From NCBI GenBank assembly GCA_039602395.1, contig JBCNJP010000017.1, positions 15,464,315 to 15,528,314 of the forward strand: a stretch of DNA of 64,000 bases. The letters run 5' to 3'. Shown here in pieces: positions 45,122 through 55,679 of this stretch. This stretch comes from Deinandra increscens subsp. villosa (taxonomy: Eukaryota > Streptophyta > Magnoliopsida > Asterales > Asteraceae). The notes beneath the pieces were generated by a model. The model was not told where the DNA came from, ran no database searches, and saw only the letters and a program-made list of their open reading frames with translations. Numbering within the stretch: position 1 is the first letter of the stretch; each line of letters starts with the position of its first letter. A program made the position numbers and the translations under genes.

Positions 45122-46908
45122 TGAAGAGTAGTACCGTCTGGCTGAAGACGTTAAACTTAGCGCTAAACGGGAGGCAACCCGAGTTTTGCGTTTTGTTTTG
45201 TTTTGTTCATTTTCCTTGTTTTCTTTGTTTCTTTTAATTAGTTGTAATTTCAGGAGTTCGAGAGGCTTGGAGAAGCTGGTGGCAGCAGAACAGAGACACT
45301 CCAAGGTGTCGGGGGGTGGTGTAAAAGAGAAAACGCACGAAGTGGTCAAGCATACAAGCAATTTTTCGCGTTTCCTGCTACTGTAGATCACATCGTGGCG
45401 CGAGGGTTGAGGATTTCTCCTCGCGCCACGACGCGCGTCTTCTTCGATTAAGGATACCCAATTTGGGGAGCGTGCCGCGAAGCTTATCATCGCAAGGCCT
45501 CGTGACACGATCCGGGCCACAGCACTTTTCGGAATGCAGTTTGTGTTGGCACGACTTTCGAGGAGCTTTCATGGAATTATATCAGGGGAGTCTGTTCCAA
45601 CTTCTGTTTTATTTTTATTTTATTTTTCTTTTTATTTTTCTCTTATCGTTCGTGTCTGTACATTAGTTTGTGTGTGTTCTTCTATCACATTGAGGACAAT
45701 GTTGATCTTAAGTGTGGGGAGGGGGACAGGACGTCAGTTTTTGAATTTTTAGGTAGTTGTGTGTTATTTTGAAAATATAAAAAAAAAGCATAAAAATCCA
45801 AAAAGATTTTTCATTTTTAGTTAGTTATTTGTAGTGTTTTGAAAATTTTGAAAATGTCTTTGGAATTACTTGCAAAACACGGGAAATGATAGTACAATTG
45901 GGAGTCGATTTTCAGAATAAAAATAAAGAAAGAAATGGGAAAAGTGGTAGGAAAGGAAAGAGTGGAAAATATATCTGATTTGTGATGTGTCGGTAGGCCC
46001 GGCTGACTTAGTAAAGCTTAATTATCCCATTGTGCTTGTTCTTGTATAAATATGTAACTAAACTAATCTGCTAGTGGGTTCCCATTTTAGGGGTGATAGG
46101 GAGATTGAAACTGACAATTAGGAGGAAAGAGACCTTTTTGGATTAGAGACTTATATATCCTCAGAATACTTGGCACGTTATGATCTTTTTGCGGAAGCAA
46201 ATCCGAGAAATAACGGCGCCCCATCTTTCCATCTTTTGAGCATAATAGGTAATAATTTGGTTAATATTTTTAGAGTGAAGGGACAAAATACTCATGTACA
46301 AACTAAGGATAGTATCCCGTGGTAAGTGCCTCTGATGATGTTCTGGATCTCGCGGGCAAAATACTCACGTTTGATCTCAGGGGTAAGACCTTGTGAGAGA
46401 ATGCCTCTGATGATGTCCGTTGGTAATAATAGTTAAAATTGACCAATTAAAAAAAAAGAGAGAAAAAAGAAAAGAAAAAATGAGAAAACAATGATAGACA
46501 AATAAATGCTCGCAATTTCATTCATCCATTAGATCCACCATTCTTGGGATATATGAGTATCTGGTTTAACTAGGGTGGGAAAATCTATAAATATCATCTT
46601 AAATACCCTTTACTTTGACCGAATATGAGTCGGGAGTAGATTAAATCTGAACTTTCTGAATGTGGGACACATAGGCAGATTAGTACAATTGATTGGTAAT
46701 TCACAGGCACTTTGGGGGCTCAAAGGTCGGTGGTTGGGTTTAGTCGGACCGAAATACTGACAATTACAGTTAGCATATGTGATTACATAATGGTTTGTGG
46801 AATTGATTGGTGGATAAGTCAAAAGTTAAATTGTGATTTTGTAATTGATTTCCCTATTATGATTCCGTGGCAGTTTTTCCGGGACGGAAAAAGACAAGTG
46901 TGGGGATG
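45122..46908 (+). other. Athila-like 3' non-coding region with two polypurine tracts
   Basis: Directly after the stop is gctgaagacgttaaacttag...gggaggcaaccc, a conserved post-pol motif of this group. CGTGGCGCGAGG/CCTCGCGCCACG at 45393-45431 repeats the LTR hairpin theme. An internal tract, cttaagtgtggggaggggga, at 45704-45723 follows cattgaggacaatg; the working tract, aagtgtggggatg, abuts the 3' LTR (46896-46908). Confidence 0.7.
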
Positions 46909-47999
46909 TGATGTGTTAGTAATTTGTAGTATACTTAATTCCCTGTTTTTATGGTTTATATTCAGTTGGGAACGCATCACTTTGTATAGTTTCATTGATC
47001 TCAGGTTTGCACGTTTACGTGATGAAATCGGTTGAATTCAAGTATTGAAGTTTAGAAGAATTCTGGTTTTGAACTCCGATCGTGTCGCGAGGGTTGAGGC
47101 TTGCTCCTCGCGACACGACGCGTGTTGAGAAGAGGAGCCCCGACTATTTTGGCGAGATCGTGTCGTGAGCCTTTGGAGGAGAGATCGTCGCGCCACGATC
47201 TGGGGTGATTTCGGCCAAAAATTAGGGTTTGGCTATTTAAGCCAATGTGAGGCCAATCATTCGTATCATCTGCTCTCTTGGACGACTTTGGACGACTGTT
47301 CACGAATTCCAGGCAATTTCCAGACATTTGGAGGAGAGTTTCAAGCAATCAGCAAGCATTCCAATGGCGTTTCCTTTGATTTGCATGTTTTCGATCGTTG
47401 CCATGTCAGGCTAATTTCTTTGTAATCACTTTGAGTGAAGGTTAGTGATTTACTGAGTTCAAACTAGGGTTTTGGATATTGGATGAATTTGTGACCAGTG
47501 ACAATCATAAATTCAGTATTTGCTTATTTGATGTGTTTGACCGATTACTGTGTTTGTACCCCCCGCTCCCGGACTACCTTAGTTGCATAGCTCTAGGACT
47601 ATACTAAGTACATGCATAATAGTTGGTTGGATAGGATTGAATGAGTTTATCAACCATGTCTATGTGGTTTCTTTGCTCAATTCCCAACGTGTGAAATCAG
47701 TAAATTCACGAAACCGGATCTTAAAGTGGTTACCCTTAATTTACATAAGTTTAATCAATCGTTTGTTAGCATAATTTAGTTTTAGTAATTTAGTGATAAA
47801 TCAACCAATCCACTTTTACAGCTAAGAGGCAAATTTCCAATTTTCTTGCAATTTAGGTTAAAGTAATTTAGGTTAATTTAGTTATAATTTAGTCAATTAA
47901 CAAGTGACCACTAATTCCCTTGGTTCGATACCCTAACTTCCACTACTGCAAATCTTTATTAAGTTGGGGATTTGTAACGGTCTCGACAAACCGTTATCA
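46909..47999 (+). repeat. Athila-like 3' LTR
   Basis: It is nearly identical to the 5' LTR and has the same 14-bp inverted repeat (47079-47119) and TATTTAA (47233-47239). Confidence 0.92.
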
Positions 48000-48480
48000 T
48001 CGGGTCATCGCGATACGCGATGAATCGATCGGAGACGTTTCGCGATAAGCGAAACGATTAGATCCGAATGGTCGGTTCGGTGATTTCCGTGAAACCCTAG
48101 CGACTTGTCCGTTGTTCCTCGGTGTCTTTAACGTCTGTTAGAATACCGCTTAGGTATATCTAAACTCGCTTTAGATTTATTTATTTATTTATTTATTTAT
48201 TTCAATCATGTTATTGTTAATCATGATCGCGTTCCGTTTTAACGCGATCTAGGTGTTTGTGTGATCTGGTGATCGTGATCCTGTTGACACGATTATGACA
48301 CTAAGGGTTTACACGTCTTTGTTAGTATAATTTTACTCCACTGCAAAACGAATTACTCGTTAGTTCGTTAAATACTGATTTACTAACGTTCGGTCAGTAA
48401 TGATTAATAAAATATAAAAGAGGAATAGTTTTTTTTTTTGTCGTCACGGGGCACCCGTATACCACTGTCGTAACCCAACA
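48000..48480 (+). mobile_element. Copia #4: 5' LTR, second part
   Basis: It continues the LTR after the Athila-like insertion and ends TCGTAACCCAACA directly before the PBS. It contains two GC palindromes: catcgcgatacgcgatg (48006-48022) and gtttcgcgataagcgaaac (48037-48055). A (TTTA)n run lies at 48176-48202. Confidence 0.75.
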
Positions 48481-48481
48481 G

Positions 48482-49956
48482 TGGTATCAGAGCCTTGATC
48501 ACCACACACAAACCCTGACCGATCGTTTTAAAACCGGTGGATTTCACGAACTGGGGTTTAAACCTGAAAGTTGCGAAAGTTATACGAATCGCTTTAATTA
48601 TATATTTGGTCGATTTATTTCCACCAAATATTATTCGATTTAATAAATTGATTGAATTAATACACATATTCGGCTCGATCTGCATTTTGGTTGTGATTAA
48701 TTGTCGTGTCATGGTTTTGGTCCGCATTTGGCCCATTAGTCAAATTATGGTTTTGGATTAGCCCACGTTTTGGGTTCAAAGTTGTATCAAAATTAGTTAT
48801 AGATTTGTTTTTCTATTTTCTTGTAATTGCGGACCTTCGCCCTAGACGAACACGACAAGCTTTGATGCGACTACCCCATCATGGCAAGTGTTCTTGTTCA
48901 AGAACAATTCCTAGCATGGCAAGTATCCACGACCGATTAAGCGACGCATTTCAATCAACATAAAGGAGCAAATGAAGCCAGTGGGAGTATTAGAGTCGAC
49001 CGGATGCCTTTTATCATCTTTGTGGTTGACTTTAACTTTTATGTCCCAATCCTTCTTCGACATTGTTAATAAGGCTCTGACAGTGTCGAAACCTCTTTAA
49101 AGCCGAATATGTGTTATGTTTGCATGTTTTTGTTTTGGTTGCATGTATTAACTCATTTGACGCGTCAACTAAAACTCCAAACTAAGTTTTAAACGGTTAA
49201 AATCATTTTCAATCATTTGATAACTAGTCCTAATTTCTTTACGACTTAAAACAATAACCAATTTTATTCGACTAAGATCTCGAATTTTTCGATCCATAAA
49301 ATCATACAACAAAATTAATTGGTTATCACCTCGCGACGCCTAGTCATTAATAAAGAGGTTATTTAATTGACTGTCCCGAGTGAGATAGGGTTCATTTATT
49401 TATAATTCGTCAAGTCATTTAATTACTTAAAATTTGACCTAAAATCCTATCTGGTAAGCCTTAAAACCGGTAGATTTTGCCATCCTAGTCAAGTCTAACT
49501 TGGAACATATTTATCGATGCATTAGTGTGGAGTAACATTCAACACCACACTTGATGTTCAGGGTATCTTCCAAGGTGTGTGCATTGGAGTATTTTCAACA
49601 CCAAGCACAAACACTAACCACTGAGGACATCTATCATTTTCTTTGTGAGTACTTGGTGTATTGGAGTAAAGTTCAATACCGTACATCTAGTCACTCGTAG
49701 ACAAAATGGCACAAATGAGGCTAAAAATATTTCGCAAATTATTAGGGGAAAGCCTCATAAAAGGGAGTTGTGACCGGTATTCACAAGAGACAATCGTTGT
49801 CCATTCATTTTACTTAATTGACTGGTGATTGCACTTAACGCTGCCTTTGTTGGTCGACTACTAATTGGGTTCCCACTTTCCTATTCATGATTTGCTTGCC
49901 ATCTTTGAATACGAATATTACATCGAAACACTAAGCATAAATGCTTGTTGTTTAAG
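48482..49956 (+). other. Copia #4 primer-binding site and leader
   Basis: TGGTATCAGAGCC at 48482-48494 is the initiator-Met tRNA site. A leader of about 1.46 kb without long frames follows. It has several near-repeats of the type ttggagta-ttcaa-acca (49520-49680). Confidence 0.75.
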
Positions 49957-50317
49957 ATGGCTAACCCTCCTGCAAACAACAAGGTTTTCCAGCTCAAGTC
50001 TCTCCTTGACAAGCGGAAACTTGATGACACCAACTTTCTCGACTGGCATCAAAATCTGAAAAACGTCCTGAAAATCGCCAACAAACTACATGTGTTGGAA
50101 AAAGAAGTGCCCGCAGCACCTGCGAATAACACCATGGCTGCTCGCGCTGCACATGAGGCACTGAGGATGGATGCTAACTCGGTGATGTGTCTCATGCTGG
50201 CCACCGTGTCTACTGAGATTCAGAAGAGCATGGTAGACAGGATTCCTTTTCAGATGATCGGGGAACTTAAGGGCATGTTCGAAACCCAGGCCCGATAGGA
50301 ACGTTATGAAACGGTTT
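49957..50317 (+). pseudogene. Copia #4 gag, first part
   Basis: The ATG at 49957 opens MANPPANNKVFQLKSLLDK, then KLDDTNFLDWHQNLKNVL and MCLMLATVSTEIQKSMV, a typical copia gag N-terminal domain. A TAG at 50296 (from CAG) follows FETQAR. The SIRE-like element inserts at 50318 after GGTTT, and gag resumes at 63478. Confidence 0.8.
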
Positions 50318-50763
50318 TGTAAGGACCCGATCAATCCCTCACGTGGTACCAAACCTATTGATTACGTGCGGAATCCGTAACCAAGAGGTGATTCGATAAG
50401 AACAATCAAATAACAAATGATAAACGACGCAATACACTATAAAGGTTACCGAATGGGAATCACACGAACACAATAATACTTGAAAAGAACACCGAATTCT
50501 AGAGGCTAGAATTCGGCCAACACTTGATTACTTTGATAATGTTCGACAACCCCAAAACCGAATGAGAGGACAAGTATATATAGGGCTAGGTTTGAGTGGA
50601 GAACAAGTTTTCACAACCCTAAAGGGTTCGGCATTCCTAAGCCCACTCGAAACCTACAAAAGCCCAACAAAACAAACACAAAAGACAACCCAACCCATTA
50701 CAATTAGTCCAAAAACATATAACTAACTAATGCAAAAGCCTTAACAAAGTCTAGGTCTTTACA
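50318..50763 (-). repeat. SIRE-like 3' LTR
   Basis: On the plus strand it runs TGTAAGGACCCGATCAATCC to GTCTAGGTCTTTACA. TATATATA on the minus strand at 50582-50575 is the TATA box. An 11-bp perfect inverted repeat, ccgaattctag/ctagaattcgg (50492-50516), lies downstream of it in the transcript. The polypurine tract (minus CCTAGGGGAAGAT) occupies 50776-50764. Confidence 0.95.
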
Positions 50764-50798
50764 ATCTTCCCCTAGGCTTTAGCATTAGTTGCCTCCAA

Positions 50799-53700
50799 TC
50801 ACATCCTGAAATGTCTTGAATGATTCACCGTAAGTGGTGAATACCAGAGTTTCTCTTCAATTATGCGTGCTACACCCTTGGTGTAGACCTTGGCCAGCTC
50901 CTCCTCCTCTGCAGTATGGGCAATCTGATTCTTGCTCAGCACCTTAATATCAACCTCATAAAACCTCAGTAGATCATGTACCTCCATTACTGTCATTGTG
51001 GTAGATTCACGCATTATCTTAGCAGTTCCAGAATAGCTACAATAAGCCCAAGATTTGAAATCAGAAAGGCAACCCTCAGGATGCTTCATTGGCAGTGGGA
51101 TCTGCTTGGTCTTATTGGTAGGTGGATATCTCTTGTGACAATATATCTTCTTGTCAGGACCCCAGACTCCTCTGAAATGCTTCATCTTTGCATACTGATG
51201 TGGAAAGTCTGTAAACACCTTGAATCCACTTTTCACAGCTTTATCTAATTTCTTCCAGAAATGATCAGCATAATCATTGTTAGATGGATTAAAGAATGGT
51301 GCATTGTGCAGAGAAATTAGATCCACATTGGTCCAAGAGTAGAATTGGGTCCAGTCTTTATAGTACTCCAAAGGATTGGCACCCGCTCTTCTGACCACAT
51401 ACATGTGCTTCTCATCATCATACATCCAGCTTTTCACAGGTTGAGTAATTCCTCGTTTATCATAAAAATGTTTACCCAGCTGGATGAGATATCGTTCAGG
51501 AGGATAAGCAAAAGTAGATGCTTCCCATAAATGGTCTCTGTTAGCAGCGGGAGTAGTCATGAAATCTACTTCTCTAGCATCTATCTCAGGCTCTTCTTCC
51601 ACAGGTGGGTTACTATCAGTAGGAGCCTCAGAACTGTCTCCATCACCTTTTCCACCACCTGATCCTCCTTGTGGATCTTGATTTTTTTGCTGTGTACTTT
51701 TCTTGGAGCTACTTGGCCTTTTCCCTCTTAGTTCAGCAACTTGTTTCTGTAATTCTCCAATTAAGATAGTGAAATCATCATTCACTTTCTTCTGATTCTT
51801 CAGAGTAGCTTCATGTTCTTTCTGTGTATCAACAAGTTGTGAAATCACTTCAGACTGATGTACTGTTGTAGCTGTCAACCTCTTGATTTCAGCTTTCAGT
51901 TCTTTCTCCAATCTGTACTCAGGAGTTTCAATTGCCTTTCCCTTGTCAGCTAGGGAAGGTCCAGATGAAGACTGTCCTTGAGAAGAGGACTGTCTTGAGG
52001 GAACACCTCTGGGAGGATTGGTTCTTGGATCCCTTCTTCTCACTGGGTTGGTTGGGTCACATGTAAAAGCCTCTTTCATCAGTTGGGCTGCATGAACAGC
52101 CTGTGAAGTCAAAACTTCATTCAGAAAGGTACTCAGGGGAGGTTCCTCAGTAGTCTTCTGTTTCTTGGATACATGGACTTCAGGCTCTTCCATTCCTTCA
52201 TCAACAGGCATATCATCAAGATAGCTACCATAGTCCAGTTGCTCTTCATCTTCTTCGAATCTTAGAGCATCAATCCTAATATCATCAGTTGGCAACTCAT
52301 CAGCCCAAGAGTTACTATCATCAGGAATATCAGTTACCACCCTTTGTGTTGGAGGGGCTGAGTGTTCTTCCTCCACAAATGCATTGACTGGAGGTGGAAC
52401 TTCTGAAAAATTTCCAAACTTTTCTCCAAACACATATCCTGGCTCATCAATCTTCTTCTTGGGGTTTATCAGAGAGAATACATCTGGACCCATGGGTTTC
52501 AGATCCAGAATTTCACCATGCTTTCTCAGCTGAGGATATCTTGAATCCAAGATCAGTTGAATGAATCTTGGAACAGCAGCAAACTTCTCATCTTCTCTGA
52601 CTATAACATTCTTGACATCTTCAAACACTGCCTTTGACCAGTTAAATCTCCATCCTCTGATCAAAGCAACCAAAGCATGAGTGTGCAATCTGTTCAACTG
52701 GTCACTTGAGCTCTTCTTGGCAATCAAACATTTCTGCAAATAATGAATGAGCATCTTCCAATAAGGTGGGACTGAATTCTTGAAAGTTGGTGGAGTGTCA
52801 AGAAGATATCCCATCTGCCTTAGACAGGTAAGAACTTGATCATCATTGAACTCCGTAGGATCTTCAGCTTTATCTACAAACCTCAGTGCTTGCCTGAACA
52901 CCTCTTCAGTCAGAACAATACTGTGACCTTGAATCTTTGCATGAATTGCTTTACCATCTTCAGACACAGCAGCCGTCTTCCAGAACTCGAGCACTATCTC
53001 TTTGTATACTGACACCTGGGCAGTTAAAGCATACTTCAAACAGCAACGGTTCAAACCATCAATGAGTGATTGATAGTTTGCCTTGTGGATGGACGGAAGG
53101 TCACCGAGATATGCCACTTGATTGTGGCCTTTAGCAAAATCTATAACCCTGCAATCACAAACACCAGACAGAAAACCCAACACAACAAACATTGCAACAC
53201 AGTCAGTCATAATTAAATTCTCACAAAACTCCCAAAAACACATTTTCTTAAAAATCGGGCAGCATAACGGCTTAAAAACAGGAGTTTACCAAATTTTGGG
53301 TTGACCGAAATCCTGATCGAAAACCCTTAAGGGTGATCGAAAACCTCAGAATTTCGGTGTAATTAGACTAGTCCGATCGAAATCTAAGATGTGCCTGATC
53401 GAAATCCCTGGGAGCTGATCGAAAACCATAGGTTCTGATCGAAAACCCAGAAACTTCGATCGAAAATCACGTCTATACTAAAGAAAACCTTAAGTAATGG
53501 CTAAAACCAAGATTTAGGATCGAAAACCATAATGGCCTGATCGAAAACCTTAGATCTTAGTCGAAAACCCAGATTTTCGTTAGAGTTTCGATCGAATACC
53601 CCTAGATCATCTCCGAAAAGCCTTTCGGCGTAACCGAAAACGATCAAGGGTTGTCCAATCATCGATCACAGGCATGCAGGCATCGAGAGGTAAGTATACC

Positions 53701-53922
53701 ACCCGAAACCCCCTATACCTTGATCGAAAACCCACTTTTTAACAATTTTCAACCTGCAAGTTCTTCAAACAACAATCAAGCACAGAAAAACTGTTCAATC
53801 TACCTTAGTCGCACCATATGGGGACTGTTCCAACCATTCCCGAACCCTTAATCTTAAAAATAATTCACATACCTTGTGACCAACTTAGGTTTCTTGGCAA
53901 CGTGCTTGATTCTAGGACCCAT
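50799..53922 (-). CDS. SIRE-like third ORF (envelope-like position), probably two exons
   Basis: The continuous minus frame covers 53243-50799 (814 codons), but its first 32 codons look intronic: the T-rich stretch ends TTTGTGATTGCAG|G at 53149. A leader exon at 53922-53873 reads MGPRIKHVAKKPKLVT plus two bases and ends ACAAG|GTATGTG. Joining it across the 724-nt intron (53872-53149) completes an Arg codon and enters VIDFAKGHNQVAYLGD in frame. The body has an N-terminal domain (QSLIDGLNRCCLKYALTA, FWKTAAV, TEEVFRQAL, PRFIQLILDSRYPQL), an acidic middle, a KKQK patch, a coiled coil (about 460-530) and a second folded region near the C-terminus (YAKMKHFRGVW). It resembles third ORFs of Asteraceae-type SIRE elements; no convincing transmembrane or fusion segment was seen. 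The function is unknown. Confidence 0.75.
53270..53740 (-). repeat. GATCGAAAACC dispersed repeat array in the third-ORF intron
   Basis: At least eleven short units of the form (T)GATCGAAAACC/GATCGAAATC occur on the plus strand at irregular 20-40 bp spacing, between the proposed exon 1 and exon 2. The same units appear in the gag leader (62370-62730). Confidence 0.85.
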
Positions 53923-54270
53923 AAGAGCAATGCAAGCAAAATTGACACGTGGAACGGCTTGGGAACGAAAAACCGAGCACGTCGGTGTAATCGGATCGTC
54001 AAGCGGTGGCCGGAATCGTTGGGACCGAGAGTGGCAGCGGCGGCAAGGGCGGCGAGTGGCGGAGGTGGTTGCAGGCGGCGGTTGAGTCTGAAAATGGAGG
54101 GGGTGGGTCGGTTTTCGATGGGGATTACAGTGATGGTGTCGGATTGCGGTGGTGGCGGCTGGAAGGTGACGAACGGCGGAGGTGGTGAACCGGCGGAGAG
54201 ATTAGGGTTTTAGAGGGGGGAGTCGACGGGTTTGGGGGAGAGAGAAAAACCACCAACTTTTCTTTTATCC
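53923..54270 (-). promoter_or_regulatory. Putative internal promoter and leader of the third ORF
   Basis: On the minus strand, GGATAAAAGA at 54270-54261 could serve as a TATA box. It is followed about 30 nt later by CTCTCTCCCCC and then by AAACCCTAATCTCTCC (near 54205), a common start of plant 5' leaders. A CCGCC-rich leader leads to the ATG at 53922. It resembles a host-gene promoter and leader more than retroelement spacer. This is inference from composition and order. Confidence 0.4.
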
Positions 54271-55679
54271 TTTTTTTTTCAAATTTTTTGAATTTTTTTC
54301 AAACTTTGCACTTTAACCCCTCAAGTTTCTTAAATGATTCAAGTTAACTCAAAACATAACTTTATTTGGATTTTGCCCTTTTCTGTTAACCTCAACCTTT
54401 TCAGTTACAACATTTTTCAAACTTCCCCTAAGATTGTGCCCGAGAGACTTAAATCCAACACCTCAGAGATAAATAAATTAACTAAATAATGAAAAAATTA
54501 AAAATAAAAATAAAGAATAAAAATAAGAATAAGAATAAAAAAATAACACATAACCTTACAGAAACAATAGACTTACTGTACAAACCTGGCTTTAAGTGAT
54601 AGGTGTGTTAGGGATCAAACCAGACTGTCTGAGGCTGAGGAACCCTTTTCAGTTTCAGCTACTTCACATGCTCTGGTGATTGCCGGTATAGTTGTCCTTT
54701 CTAAACTCATGCCGCTTTCTCTTACTCACGCAGACTGTCACTTTATTTATCTTTTGGGTTCAATTGTTTATGAGTACCCTTAAATCCACACACATATGTC
54801 CTAGGTATATTTTGTACGTTTCATCAAGTTTGTCAGATTTCCCATGACATTTTTCACGACACCTTTCCTAAGCCTAACACCATGCTCCAGACTGGATTGA
54901 GAAAAGAAAGAATAGATCACGGGGATTTTTTGGGGATAATATACAGAGTCAACTGAGTTTTTGAGACATTTTTATTAACGCTCTCATCAGTGACAGGGCT
55001 TTCAGGGTTTTGGACACTTGTGGGTCTCTTTTGATTTGTGCGCTTTGGCATCTTTTTGGTTTTCGAATATTATACAATGTGATCTAAAAGGTACGTGGAT
55101 CAGGGAGGTTCCAGGTCTCAGCCATCGCCGAACAAAGGAGACCTGACTCACGTACAACATCCCCAGGTCATTGCTCACGCAAAGCAGAGGGGATGGGAAT
55201 TTTTGAGCATAGCATCAGAACCCAGTACTCGGGCGTGTGTCTCAGGACTCCTAATAAACAGTCAAATGAAAACAGTACTAACCTAAGTGTGTGCTTCCTA
55301 TCAGGCATCATACGTTATCTTCAAGTGTAGTGACGAGACATACCTTTTTATCAATTGCAGCTGAGCCTACCGAGCATATCAACCAAGAGACGCTGCTTTT
55401 CGCATCTACCTTACACGTGTCAGCCACCAAACGCCTGGAAATTTATTTCATTTCCCTACCTGATCAAAGAAAGCCAGAAAGACATGAAAAATTTAAAAGC
55501 ACATATTATTTGGGGGACATCATTTGATGTTACTCAATTTCCTTCCCCTTGCTTTTTAATTTTCTCATTGCATCATACTGAAAAAACCCAAAAAAATATT
55601 TTTTATTTTTTTTTTTTTTTTAAAACAAAAGAAAAGAAACAAAATAAACGACAATGTACAAAGAGTTGTGGTGTCAGAT
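54271..55679 (-). other. SIRE-like pol-to-third-ORF spacer
   Basis: AT-rich non-coding sequence containing long T runs on the plus strand (55600-55622) and A/T-rich tracts (54240-54540). Short open frames (for example 55095-55753) resemble no protein I know. Confidence 0.5.

Larger units (their letters stand above)
40670..47999 (+). mobile_element. Athila-like non-autonomous gypsy element (gag-protease only), 7,330 bp, TSD TCGGG
   Basis: LTRs at 40670-41767 (1,098 bp) and 46909-47999 (1,091 bp) differ by an 8-bp and a 1-bp indel and about six substitutions. TCGGG stands at 40665-40669 and 48000-48004. PBS, gag and protease are present; RT, RNase H and integrase are absent, without a scar. 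The near-identity of the LTRs means recent movement, so enzymes must have been supplied by a related complete element. Confidence 0.92.

Noticed and set aside
53149..53243. Apparent signal peptide or membrane segment at the start of the 814-codon frame
   Set aside because: The hydrophobic residues are encoded by a T-rich stretch ending in TTGTGATTGCAG, better explained as the 3' end of an intron; the alternative exon 1 joins in phase.
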